64,000 nt of DNA from Capnocytophaga periodontitidis (GTDB lineage: Bacteria > Bacteroidota > Bacteroidia > Flavobacteriales > Flavobacteriaceae). The stretch spans positions 1 to 64,000 of the forward strand of contig NZ_JAEFDB010000004.1 of assembly GCF_016126015.1 (NCBI RefSeq), written 5' to 3'. The translations under genes and the position numbers were made by a program. Positions 34,919 through 43,350 of the stretch are shown one piece after another. Every line of letters starts with the position of its first letter. The stretch's first letter is position 1. Under the pieces are notes generated by a model. That model ran no database searches. It worked only from the letters and a program-made list of their open reading frames with translations, and had not been told where the DNA came from.

Positions 34919-36286
34919 TTAATTATATCCTTGGTTTTGCCAACCAGTTTTGTTGTTTACGTTTTCAATTTCTACTGAAGGGATGGGGTACAGTTGTCGA
35001 TAGGCAGGTACGCTGGGGTAAACAGTGCTAAACTGTTCTGTGCGTATGAGGTCGAACCAGCGGTCGCATTCTAAAGCGAGTTCTAATCGACGTTGCAAGT
35101 ACACTTCTGTACGGAAAGCTTCTTTAGTAGGGAAATCGGATAAGGTTTTAGTAGCGATATTAGCATTGCTGCGTACGGCGTTTAGGGCATCTAAAGCAGC
35201 TTGAGTAGGAACTGAAGAGAGTTCGTTAGCAACTTCAGCATAGAGTAACATTACTTCGGCACAGCGAATAATAGGAAAGTCGCTGCTGGTTTCGTTACCA
35301 ATACGGTCAGCATTAAATTTACCAGGGCGATTGCCATTAGAGGTAGGAGCTACTAAGTTTTTTCGATTATCACCACTTTCAAATAACGACTGAGGAAGTG
35401 CTATTACATTGCTGCTATCTTGATTGCGATAACGATTGTTTTGGTGTACGGATTCACCTACTCCTCCTTTGAGGTATTGTACAGCAAAAAGCACGTCCTT
35501 ACTAGTTTTAAGATTGTTAGGAAAAGTTTCGTTTGAGGGTACTAAACCGATAACACTTCCTGCATTGATAGCAGTAACTAAGGGGGTAAGTTCTGTTAAG
35601 GCGGCACTGTATTGTTTTTGATATAGATACACTTTAGCTAAAAGAGCTTGAGCCGCATAAGCGGTAGCACGTCCGCGCTCGGCATCAGCCCAACGGGTAG
35701 GCAGTTGTTTTGCTTTTTGCAAATCACTGATGATAAGACTATACACATCGCTAATAGAGTTGCGTTGGTTGTTACGTGCTTCTTCTACGGTTTGTACTTT
35801 GGTGATAATAGGTACTTCTCCCCACAAACGCACTAAGTTGAAATAGGCTAAAGCGCGTAAAAAGGAGGCTTGACCTACAATGTTTGTACGTTCAACAGTA
35901 GTCATTGTTATTTTATCAACATTTTCCAAGATAGTATTGCTTCGTGCAATCACTTGATAGAGCGAAAGCCAAGTGGCTTTAAAATTTCCGTTAGCGGGGG
36001 TGTCGGCAAAAGTTTCTATTTCGTAGTTTACGCCTCCTGCAGCACCTGAATTTTCATCACTCACATTGTCAGCGCGTACCTCCATTAAAGTAAGAAAACG
36101 CCCTGAATATTGGTCTTTAGATTGCAATTCGTCATAGACACCTATAACAGCTCCCTCAAAATCTTTTACTTCTTTAAAAGCAGTTTTTTCAGTAGGTTTT
36201 GAAATAGGCTCGCGATCTATAAATTTGTTACAAGAAGTAGCTGAACATAAAGCTACTAATCCAAATAATATATAGGTTAGTTTCAT
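34919..36286 (-). CDS. SusD/RagB-family lipoprotein of the glycerophosphodiester locus
   Basis: 455 residues; lipoprotein signal MKLTYILFGLVALCSATSC then NKFIDREPISKPTEKTAF. Family blocks include ARSNTILENVDKI, VGQASFLRALAYFNLVRLWGEVP and a C-terminal RRLELALECDRWFDLIRT. It should form the substrate-binding lid of the adjacent SusC (gap four bases). No carbohydrate-active enzyme is in the locus; the next gene is glpQ. Confidence 0.9.
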   Translation of the reverse strand: MKLTYILFGLVALCSATSCNKFIDREPISKPTEKTAFKEVKDFEGAVIGVYDELQSKDQYSGRFLTLMEVRADNVSDENSGAAGGVNYEIETFADTPANGNFKATWLSLYQVIARSNTILENVDKITMTTVERTNIVGQASFLRALAYFNLVRLWGEVPIITKVQTVEEARNNQRNSISDVYSLIISDLQKAKQLPTRWADAERGRATAYAAQALLAKVYLYQKQYSAALTELTPLVTAINAGSVIGLVPSNETFPNNLKTSKDVLFAVQYLKGGVGESVHQNNRYRNQDSSNVIALPQSLFESGDNRKNLVAPTSNGNRPGKFNADRIGNETSSDFPIIRCAEVMLLYAEVANELSSVPTQAALDALNAVRSNANIATKTLSDFPTKEAFRTEVYLQRRLELALECDRWFDLIRTEQFSTVYPSVPAYRQLYPIPSVEIENVNNKTGWQNQGYN

Positions 36287-36290
36287 CGTG

Positions 36291-39200
36291 TTAGAATTTT
36301 AAGTTTAAACCAAGAGTGAAGGTACGAGCCAAGGGATATACGCCGTAATCCTCACCACTGGTAGTAGCATCGGTACGGTTAGATACTTCGGGGTTGTAAC
36401 CTTCGTAATTTGTAAAAGTATACAAGTTTTGAATGCTGCAATATAGGCGTACATTACTAAAATACTTACTGATGTTTTTAGGTAGATTGTAGCCCAAAGT
36501 AATGTTTTTGATACGCAAATATGATCCATCTTCTACGTGCCAAGTGCTGGTTACTCCATTTTGACCTTTGCTCACGCGATTGGCGCGCACATTCATCCCA
36601 CTACCTGGATTACTTTCTGATTTCCAACGGTTGAGAGCTCCGCGATAGTTGTTCATATTTCCTTCGTGATTGTAGAAATAACGGCGGGAGAGGTTGAGAA
36701 TTTGGTTGCCATATACACCTTGAAAATCTACTTTGAAGTCGAAGTTTTCGTAACTGATACCTGTACCAAAAGCATAAGTGAATTTAGGGAGATAGTTACC
36801 CACGATGGCACGGTCGGTATCTAAGATATCTAAGCGTCCATCACCATTCACATCCTTAAATTTGAAGTCACCTGGTCGAGAGGTTTGGTAATCGTAGTTG
36901 TTGGGAGTGTCAATATAGTGTAAAGAAGCATCTACTTCGGCTTGGTTTTTAAATACGCCTTCCACTACAGGCAAGTAATAAGAACCGATAGACTCTCCTA
37001 CACGAGTGATAAAATAAGCGTTAGCAATCGAACCTGAAGAAATGATATCAGCATTGCCTGGCCCCAATTCTTTCACTGTATTGATATTCTTAGAATAGTT
37101 GAAGTAAGGCTCGAAGTTCCATTTGCCCCAATTGATATTGCTGGAGAGATTGATTTCTATTCCTTTATTGTTTACTTTACCAATATTTTCTAATCGGGTA
37201 GCGAAACCTGTAGTACGTGGAATAGGTACATTCAACAACAAATCGTAAGTGTTACTATTGTATAAGTCGAGACCGAGATTGAGGAGTCCTTTCCAAAGAG
37301 AAGCATCAAAACCTACATTCAATTGAGCGGTTTTTTCCCATTGCAAATTAGGATTAGGTAATGCACTGGCTCCCATCCCCTTTACTACTGCTGGTGAAGA
37401 ACCTCCTAATACATAGCTGTAGTAGCTAAATTCGCCTTGAGCTCCGTAGTTAGGAATGCGGAAGTTACCTGTAAGCCCATAGCTGGCACGGAGCTTTAAG
37501 TCGGTAAGGAATTTTACGTTTTGCATAAACTCTTCACCTGTAACGCGCCAACCTGCTGAAAGTGATGGAAAGTAGCCCCATTTGTTGTTGTTCCCAAAAC
37601 GAGAAGCTCCATCGGCACGTAAAGCCGCTGAAAGCATATACTTGCTTTTGTAAGAATATTGTAAGCGTGCTAAAGCAGAGAGTAGAGCCCATTCTGAAGC
37701 CTCAGAGTTCCCTCGTGTTACAGTACCAGCATTGAGGGTTTGAATACTATTGGAGATAAACCCATTAGCAAACATATAATTGCTCTCATCGCGTTGGTAT
37801 TGCATTGTCCAACCTCCTAAAGCATTGAGGTGATGTTCGCCAAAATTTTTGTTGTAGTTCAAGGTTTGTTCAAATACCCAATTATAGCGCTGAGAGGTTT
37901 GAGAAGTCGCTTCAGCTTCTGAAGGCGGATTACCTGCCGTATTAGAAAGTGGAATAGTAGAGGGTTTGAAAGTGCTTTGAGCATCGGAGAAAATATCAAA
38001 GCCAAAGTCCATTTTGTAGGATAAACCTTTTAGAAACTCAGCCTCAGCATATACTTTACCAAGCAAGCGATTTGCTTTTGTTTGGTTTGAAGTAAGGCGC
38101 GCTAAGGCAACAGGATTCCACGCTTGAGTTTGTGAATTACCTATTCGTTTTACGCCATTTACCATTGTAGTAGTGCTGGCACTCCATTCGTTTTGAGCAA
38201 AACTAAAGGTTCCATCAGGGTTGTATACAGGAAAGATAGGTGCGTAGTGCAAAGCTGAGGCAATCACCCCTCCACCATTTTCGTTGTAGGCTCCATTTGC
38301 ATTTACTTTATCTTCTTTTACAAACGAAGGATTGAGAGAAGCTCCAAATTTAAAAATTCCTGTTTTGCCATCTAAATTCAGGCGTAAGCCTATACGTTCA
38401 AAGTTGGTACCTATCACTATACCGTCTTGGTTGAGGTAATCTAAAGAGGAATAGTACTTTAGGTTAGGAGTTCCTCCTGAAATTGAAACAGAGTGGTTGG
38501 TCATTACTGCTGTACGGAAAATCTCATCTTGCCAATCGGTATCGGTGAGCCCTTGTACGCCTTGTAAATAAGGTTGTAGCTCTACAGGGATAATAGTGTT
38601 ATAGTCGTTGTTAGTATTTTTAAGACGAGTGGCGTTATCGTCGGCTGATGAAAAGCTAATAGGCGCTTGGCTACGTGCTGCACGGCGTTTATTGATAGAT
38701 TCCATACGGTCTGCATACGAATTGTTACGTGCGTCTTTTACTAAATCGGCATATTCGTAGGCATTAAGAAGGTTAATTTTTTTAGAGACGTTTTGAATAG
38801 AGAGGTAAGTATTGTAAGAGAAGGAAGGTTTGCCTTCTGCACCTTTTTTAGTTGTGATGAGCACCACCCCATTACTACCACGAGAACCGTAAATAGCTGC
38901 TGAAGAGGCATCTTTGAGTACTTGAATTGACTCAATATCGTTGTTATTGAAAGTGTTGAGGTCTTCTTTAGCTAAAGGCACTCCATCTACCACATATAGA
39001 GGGGCAGTTCCGGCGGTGATGGTGCCTACCCCGCGTACACGTACTTGCAAGTTAGCCCCAGGCGCCCCTGTGTTCTGAGCGATATGTACTCCAGGCATCT
39101 TTCCTACCATTGCTTCGGCTACCGAGCTAACCGCTTTGTCTTCTAAATCTTTTGCTTTTACACTGGCAATAGCGGTGGTTACATCACCGCGTTTTTGTAC

Positions 39201-39821
39201 ACCATAACCCACTACTACTACTTCGTCTAACTCGGTCGTATCTTCTTTGAGGACAACTTTAAATTGAGTGTTTTTACCGATAGTCACTTCTTGTGAATGA
39301 TAGCCGATAGAAGAAAATACGAGGGTTTGAGCATCAGTAGGGACTTCTAAAGAGAAGTTGCCGTCAAAATCGGTAGCTACTCCTATGGAAGTGCCTTTCA
39401 CTACTACACTTACTCCAGGAATAGGTATTCCTTTTTCATCTACCACCGTCCCTTTTATAGGTCGTCTATCGGCAGTTGCCTTTGGGGCGTTCACTTTCAC
39501 CGAAATACTGTTGTGAATACGCAGAAAGCTCACCCCGTATTCAGTAGCTAACTTTTGTAAGATACTGTCTACTGAATCGCTTTGATAACTAAAATCCACT
39601 CGTTTTTGTAGTGCTTTCAGTTCGTTGTTGTACACAAAGCTCAATTGTGTTTGAGCTTCAATTGATTTTAAAACATCTAATATAGATGCTTTTTTTAAAT
39701 TTAGCTGAATTTTTGTGTTTTGAACCTCTTGGTGAGGGGTCGCATTCATCACTAAAGGACAACACAAGAAAGCCATAGCTAAAAGCCACTTTGTGGTTTG
39801 ATTGCGAAATTTTACATTCAT
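36291..39821 (-). CDS. SusC-family TonB-dependent transporter with STN signalling domain
   Basis: 1176 residues. After the signal sequence, residues ~35-105 form an STN domain (KIQLNLKKASILDVLKSIEAQ, SFVYNNELKAL), then a carboxypeptidase-D-like domain (IKGTVVDEKGIPIPGVSVVVKG), a SusC plug (LDEVVVVGYGVQKRGDVTTA, KMPGVHIAQNTGAPG, VLKDASSAAIYGSRGSNGVV) and the barrel. STN domains contact FecR-type anti-sigma factors in the periplasm, so this transporter is also a sensor. FecR lies just upstream at 40031-41008. A promoter-like block 120 bases before the start matches one before fecR. Confidence 0.93.
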   Translation of the reverse strand: MNVKFRNQTTKWLLAMAFLCCPLVMNATPHQEVQNTKIQLNLKKASILDVLKSIEAQTQLSFVYNNELKALQKRVDFSYQSDSVDSILQKLATEYGVSFLRIHNSISVKVNAPKATADRRPIKGTVVDEKGIPIPGVSVVVKGTSIGVATDFDGNFSLEVPTDAQTLVFSSIGYHSQEVTIGKNTQFKVVLKEDTTELDEVVVVGYGVQKRGDVTTAIASVKAKDLEDKAVSSVAEAMVGKMPGVHIAQNTGAPGANLQVRVRGVGTITAGTAPLYVVDGVPLAKEDLNTFNNNDIESIQVLKDASSAAIYGSRGSNGVVLITTKKGAEGKPSFSYNTYLSIQNVSKKINLLNAYEYADLVKDARNNSYADRMESINKRRAARSQAPISFSSADDNATRLKNTNNDYNTIIPVELQPYLQGVQGLTDTDWQDEIFRTAVMTNHSVSISGGTPNLKYYSSLDYLNQDGIVIGTNFERIGLRLNLDGKTGIFKFGASLNPSFVKEDKVNANGAYNENGGGVIASALHYAPIFPVYNPDGTFSFAQNEWSASTTTMVNGVKRIGNSQTQAWNPVALARLTSNQTKANRLLGKVYAEAEFLKGLSYKMDFGFDIFSDAQSTFKPSTIPLSNTAGNPPSEAEATSQTSQRYNWVFEQTLNYNKNFGEHHLNALGGWTMQYQRDESNYMFANGFISNSIQTLNAGTVTRGNSEASEWALLSALARLQYSYKSKYMLSAALRADGASRFGNNNKWGYFPSLSAGWRVTGEEFMQNVKFLTDLKLRASYGLTGNFRIPNYGAQGEFSYYSYVLGGSSPAVVKGMGASALPNPNLQWEKTAQLNVGFDASLWKGLLNLGLDLYNSNTYDLLLNVPIPRTTGFATRLENIGKVNNKGIEINLSSNINWGKWNFEPYFNYSKNINTVKELGPGNADIISSGSIANAYFITRVGESIGSYYLPVVEGVFKNQAEVDASLHYIDTPNNYDYQTSRPGDFKFKDVNGDGRLDILDTDRAIVGNYLPKFTYAFGTGISYENFDFKVDFQGVYGNQILNLSRRYFYNHEGNMNNYRGALNRWKSESNPGSGMNVRANRVSKGQNGVTSTWHVEDGSYLRIKNITLGYNLPKNISKYFSNVRLYCSIQNLYTFTNYEGYNPEVSNRTDATTSGEDYGVYPLARTFTLGLNLKF

Positions 39822-39862
39822 AAAAAATAGTTTATAAGGTTCTTATTTTGATAAAACTGTTA

Positions 39863-39920
39863 AAATGCTTTAGTGCTGATATTCAATGATATATTTTAAT
39901 ATTTGAATAGTAAAGCATTT
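39863..39920. repeat. Inverted repeat in the susC leader
   Basis: AAATGCTTTA (39863-39872) and its exact complement TAAAGCATTT (39911-39920), 38 bases apart, lie in the 5' leader between the promoter-like block and the start codon. Possibly an mRNA structure or protein site. Confidence 0.45.
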
Positions 39921-39940
39921 CTATTTCTTTCCTTTTTCAC

Positions 39941-39978
39941 TTATAAATACCAAAAAAGTAGCAATACACACATAAAAA
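39941..39978 (-). promoter_or_regulatory. Candidate ECF promoter before susC
   Basis: Minus strand: ATGTGTGT, then 16 bases to the GG of GGTATTTATAA. The two blocks recur with exactly the same spacing before fecR (41025-41057), while the bases between them differ. Such paired conserved boxes fit -35 and -10 elements for the ECF sigma factor encoded at 32074. Confidence 0.6.
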
Positions 39979-39981
39979 ATA

Positions 39982-40009
39982 AAAAAACTGCCCGAGAAGG
40001 CAGTTTTTT
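39982..40009. terminator. Terminator after fecR
   Basis: AAAAAACTGCC and GGCAGTTTTTT (11-bp stem, loop CGAGAA) with T-run on both strands. It separates fecR from susC transcription. Confidence 0.85.
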
Positions 40010-40030
40010 AAGAATAGGGAGTAAGAAACC

Positions 40031-41008
40031 TTAGTAGCTGCTTCTTGTGCTACAAGTTCCTTTGAGTACTAAATGTTGGCTGTCGATATATTCGTAGCTG
40101 AGTTCTGAATGGATAAAGATGAGTTGTTTGAGAACTACATTTAAGTCTTCTTTTACAAAAGTACCCGATAAATGGCAGTGTTCAGCGTTTTCTACCTCTA
40201 AGCGTATTTGCACACCGTAGAATTTTTCAATTTTTTGTACCGCAGTGGGTAAGGAGCTTTCACGGAAGCGCAAAATACCCTCTTTCCAGTCGATGAAGTC
40301 GTTGGTAGCGACGTTTTGCACTTGCATTTGTTGAGTTGTTTTTTGGAAGACAGCTTGTTGTGAGGGGAGTAGTTCGCATTGTTGTGCCCCTGCTTGCACC
40401 CTTACTTTGCCGGTAACAAGGGTTACTCTTGCTTCATTTTGTGAAGGAAAAGCCTCAATGTTGAAGCTGGTACCTAATACTTCGGTGGTGAGTTTTTCAG
40501 TTTTTACAATAAAAGGTTTTTGTGGATTATGAGTAACCTCAAAGAAAGCTTCACCGTCCAATTGTACTTCGCGTTTTTCAGTTGTAAAAGCTGAAGGATA
40601 ACGCAAACTGCTGCCGCTGTTGAGGGTAACAGTAGATCCGTCGGGCAGAGTGAGGGTTAAGGTTTTACCTTTAGTAGCCGATGCACTGAGCCACTGGATT
40701 GGGGTGCTCATCGCTGTAGGGTTAGGTGAGGAGAAGAACCAGCTCCAATTGGCAATACCTATTATCAGCAATAATACTGCCGCCGCTGCCACCGACCATC
40801 GGTAGTAGAAGGGTTGCGGGGAGAGCTTTTTAGTGATTCGCTGGGAAAGCTCACTATGCACGGTATCGGCAGAAGTGTGGGCAAAAACTTCAGAGGTATT
40901 TTTTGCTAAAAGCTTATTTTCAAAGTCTTTTAGTATTTTGTTTTCATCTGTTGAGGTGTTGCCCTGCAGGAATTTACGGATGATATTTCTGAAAGTATAA
41001 GTTTTCAT
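40031..41008 (-). CDS. FecR-family anti-sigma factor
   Basis: 325 residues. A ~70-residue cytoplasmic part is followed by one membrane helix (WSVAAAAVLLLIIGIANWSWFF), a FecR domain with the usual GKTLTLTLPDGSTVTLNSGS and REVQLDGEAFFEVTH, then a DUF4974-type end (IEKFYGVQIRLEVEN, EDLNVVLKQLIF). It should hold the FecI-like sigma factor and release it when the STN-bearing SusC is loaded. It is separately transcribed: a matching promoter block lies upstream and a terminator downstream. Confidence 0.9.
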   Translation of the reverse strand: MKTYTFRNIIRKFLQGNTSTDENKILKDFENKLLAKNTSEVFAHTSADTVHSELSQRITKKLSPQPFYYRWSVAAAAVLLLIIGIANWSWFFSSPNPTAMSTPIQWLSASATKGKTLTLTLPDGSTVTLNSGSSLRYPSAFTTEKREVQLDGEAFFEVTHNPQKPFIVKTEKLTTEVLGTSFNIEAFPSQNEARVTLVTGKVRVQAGAQQCELLPSQQAVFQKTTQQMQVQNVATNDFIDWKEGILRFRESSLPTAVQKIEKFYGVQIRLEVENAEHCHLSGTFVKEDLNVVLKQLIFIHSELSYEYIDSQHLVLKGTCSTRSSY

Positions 41009-41024
41009 ATTTTTTCTTTTTCAG

Positions 41025-41061
41025 TTATAAATACCAAAAAGGGGAGGGGACACACATAAAA
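41025..41061 (-). promoter_or_regulatory. Candidate ECF promoter before fecR
   Basis: Minus strand ATGTGTGT and GGTATTTATAA with the same 25-base start-to-start distance as at 39941-39973. The intervening bases are different (CCCCTCCCC here), so the conservation is of the boxes only. It ends 16 bases before the start codon. Confidence 0.6.
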
Positions 41062-41080
41062 AGGGGTTAGGGGATAGCGA

Positions 41081-42241
41081 TTAGGGGGTAGCGATTACTT
41101 TTATCGTTTGTTTTACTTTTTCGGCAATGGCTCGGGCTTTTTCAATGTCTCTATTTACGATGGTTACGTGTCCCATTTTTCTAAACGGACGGGTTTCGCG
41201 TTTGCCGTAGATATGAGGGGTTACGCCTTGCATTGCTAATATTTGTTCTATATTTTCGTATACTACATCGCCTTGGTAGCCTTCAGCTCCTACGAGGTTT
41301 ACCATTACACCTGCTACTTTGCTATCGGTGTTGCCTAACGGAAGATCTAAAATGGCGCGCAAATGTTGTTCAAATTGGTTGGTATAAGCTGCTTCTATGC
41401 TGTAATGCCCTGAGTTATGCGGGCGTGGAGCTACTTCGTTTACTAATACCTCGCCTTCAGCCGTTAGGAAAAGCTCTACGGCTAAAAGTCCTACTACCTG
41501 AAAGGCTTGGGCTACTTGTACGGCTATCGCACGTGCTTTTTGGGCGATTTCCTCACTGATACGCGCTGGACACAACACATATTCCACCTGATTGGCTTCG
41601 GGGTGAAACTCCATTTCTACCACAGGGTAAGTGGTTGCCTCACCGCTTACATTACGGGCGACGATCACGGCTAATTCCTTAGCGAAAGGCACTAAATTTT
41701 CGGCGATACACTCTCCTTCGGGTAGAAGGGATAGATCGGGTAGTTGTCGTACGATTTTCACGCCGTTGCCGTCGTAGCCAAAACGCGCTGATTTCCACAC
41801 GAAAGGCAGCGTTATTTGCTCGTTTGCTACTGCTTGTTGCAGGTTTGCTAAGCTCTCAAAGCGATGAAAAGGGGCAGTAGGGATGTTGTGAGTGGCGTAG
41901 AACTGTTTTTGGGTAGCTTTGTTCTGTATCAACTCAATAGTTTGAGGAGTGGGATATACTTTTACCCCTTCGGACTGTAGTTTTTTAAGGGCATCGACAT
42001 TCACATTTTCAATCTCGATAGTGAGTACATCTACCTCTTTGCCAAAACGATAGACGGTATCAAAATCGGTGAGAGAGCCTTGTACAAAGGTATTGCAGGC
42101 AATGCGACAAGGCGCATCGGCAGAGGGGTCGAGCACCTTAGTGGTGATATCGAACTTACGGGTTTCGGTGAGGAGCATCTTGCCGAGCTGTCCGCCACCA
42201 AGGATTCCTAAAGTAAAGTTTGATGAAAAATAGTGAGGCAT
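41081..42241 (-). CDS. purK: 5-(carboxyamino)imidazole ribonucleotide synthase
   Basis: 386 residues. The N-terminus FTLGILGGGQLGKMLLTETRKF is the PurK nucleotide-binding start. The ATP-grasp region has FVWKSARFGYDGNGVKIV, and the later NEVAPRPHNSGHYSIEA and QFEQHLRAILDLPLG are diagnostic. It converts aminoimidazole ribonucleotide, ATP and bicarbonate to N5-CAIR in purine synthesis in the cytoplasm. purE is not in the window. It follows the EEP-family gene by nine bases. Confidence 0.93.
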   Translation of the reverse strand: MPHYFSSNFTLGILGGGQLGKMLLTETRKFDITTKVLDPSADAPCRIACNTFVQGSLTDFDTVYRFGKEVDVLTIEIENVNVDALKKLQSEGVKVYPTPQTIELIQNKATQKQFYATHNIPTAPFHRFESLANLQQAVANEQITLPFVWKSARFGYDGNGVKIVRQLPDLSLLPEGECIAENLVPFAKELAVIVARNVSGEATTYPVVEMEFHPEANQVEYVLCPARISEEIAQKARAIAVQVAQAFQVVGLLAVELFLTAEGEVLVNEVAPRPHNSGHYSIEAAYTNQFEQHLRAILDLPLGNTDSKVAGVMVNLVGAEGYQGDVVYENIEQILAMQGVTPHIYGKRETRPFRKMGHVTIVNRDIEKARAIAEKVKQTIKVIATP

Positions 42242-42250
42242 AAGGTTGAT

Positions 42251-43297
42251 TTATTTCAATTCTCTAATCAAATACATATACACGGGGAAGTGGTCGGAAT
42301 AGCCCCAAGTGTAGTTGCCGTTGCTCATACTGCGGAAAGGATAGCCTTTGTAGCGCCCTTTGGGGTTTGCTAAATAAGGACGATTGAAGATGCCTGTTTT
42401 CCAATAGCGATAACTGCTTTTGTCTTCTTTGAGCAAGTCGTAGGTGAAATAGAATTGGTCGAAAAGATTCCAACCGTCTTGATAGGCAAGGGTACCCATA
42501 CCTTTTTTGAGCATCGCTTCCATAGGGTTGAAGAGTTCCCCTGGTTTTACATCTTCTTTTTTGTCTTTTGTTTTGAGTACATTTTTAAAGCCAGAGTTAA
42601 TAGGGTCGTCGTTGAAGTCGCCCATCGCAATAACTTTGGCGTTAGGGTCTTTTTTGAGTAGAGAATCGATGATTTGCTTGTTCAGAGCGGCTGCTTTTTC
42701 ACGACTGGGGCGGCTTTTGGCTTCTCCTCCTAAACGTGAGGGCCAGTGATTTACGATAAAGTGTATCATTTCGCCGTCTAACTCACCGCTTACGAGCAGT
42801 TGGTCGCGAGTGTAGAGGGGTTTGCCGTCGTCTTTAGTGAGGTGTAGGGGGTGTGCGAAAGAAGAAACGGGCTTGAACACGCCTTTTTTGTAGATGAGTG
42901 CTACATCTACCCCACGTGCATCGGGGGAATCATAGTGCACGATGCCATAGTTGTAACGTTTGAGATACTCGGTATTGATAAGGTCTTGTACAACAGCTTC
43001 ATTTTCTATTTCGGCAAGTCCTACTACATCGGGGGCGTGGTGGGTTACATCGTTACCGATTTCGGAAATGACTTTAGCAATTTTCTGCACGTGGTCGTTA
43101 TAGACTTTAGAAGTCCAGCGGTCGGCGCCTTCAGGGGTGCGATCGTCGTCGAATTTATTAGGGTCGTTGATGGTGTCGAACAAGTTCTCCACGTTGTAAA
43201 AAGCAATCGTTCTCACACTAAATTTTTTTTGTTGAGCCTCGGCATTGAGTACCGCTAAAAGTACAAGCGATACCGTTAAAGTTACAATTCTTTTCAT
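42251..43297 (-). CDS. Secreted endonuclease/exonuclease/phosphatase-family protein
   Basis: 348 residues with a signal peptide (MKRIVTLTVSLVLLAVLNAEAQ). The EEP fold is marked by IAFYNVENLFDTIND, VVGLAEIENEAVV, FIVNHWPSRLGG, VIAMGDFNDDPINSG and a final GYSDHFPVYM, including the catalytic Asp/His residues. The substrate may be DNA, RNA or a phosphoester; secretion suggests nutrient scavenging. It is close to purK and may be co-transcribed. Confidence 0.85.
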   Translation of the reverse strand: MKRIVTLTVSLVLLAVLNAEAQQKKFSVRTIAFYNVENLFDTINDPNKFDDDRTPEGADRWTSKVYNDHVQKIAKVISEIGNDVTHHAPDVVGLAEIENEAVVQDLINTEYLKRYNYGIVHYDSPDARGVDVALIYKKGVFKPVSSFAHPLHLTKDDGKPLYTRDQLLVSGELDGEMIHFIVNHWPSRLGGEAKSRPSREKAAALNKQIIDSLLKKDPNAKVIAMGDFNDDPINSGFKNVLKTKDKKEDVKPGELFNPMEAMLKKGMGTLAYQDGWNLFDQFYFTYDLLKEDKSSYRYWKTGIFNRPYLANPKGRYKGYPFRSMSNGNYTWGYSDHFPVYMYLIRELK

Positions 43298-43350
43298 TTA
43301 TAATTTGGTGTTTTTTTAGCTGTTTAGTTTCAAAATAGCAAATCGGTAAA

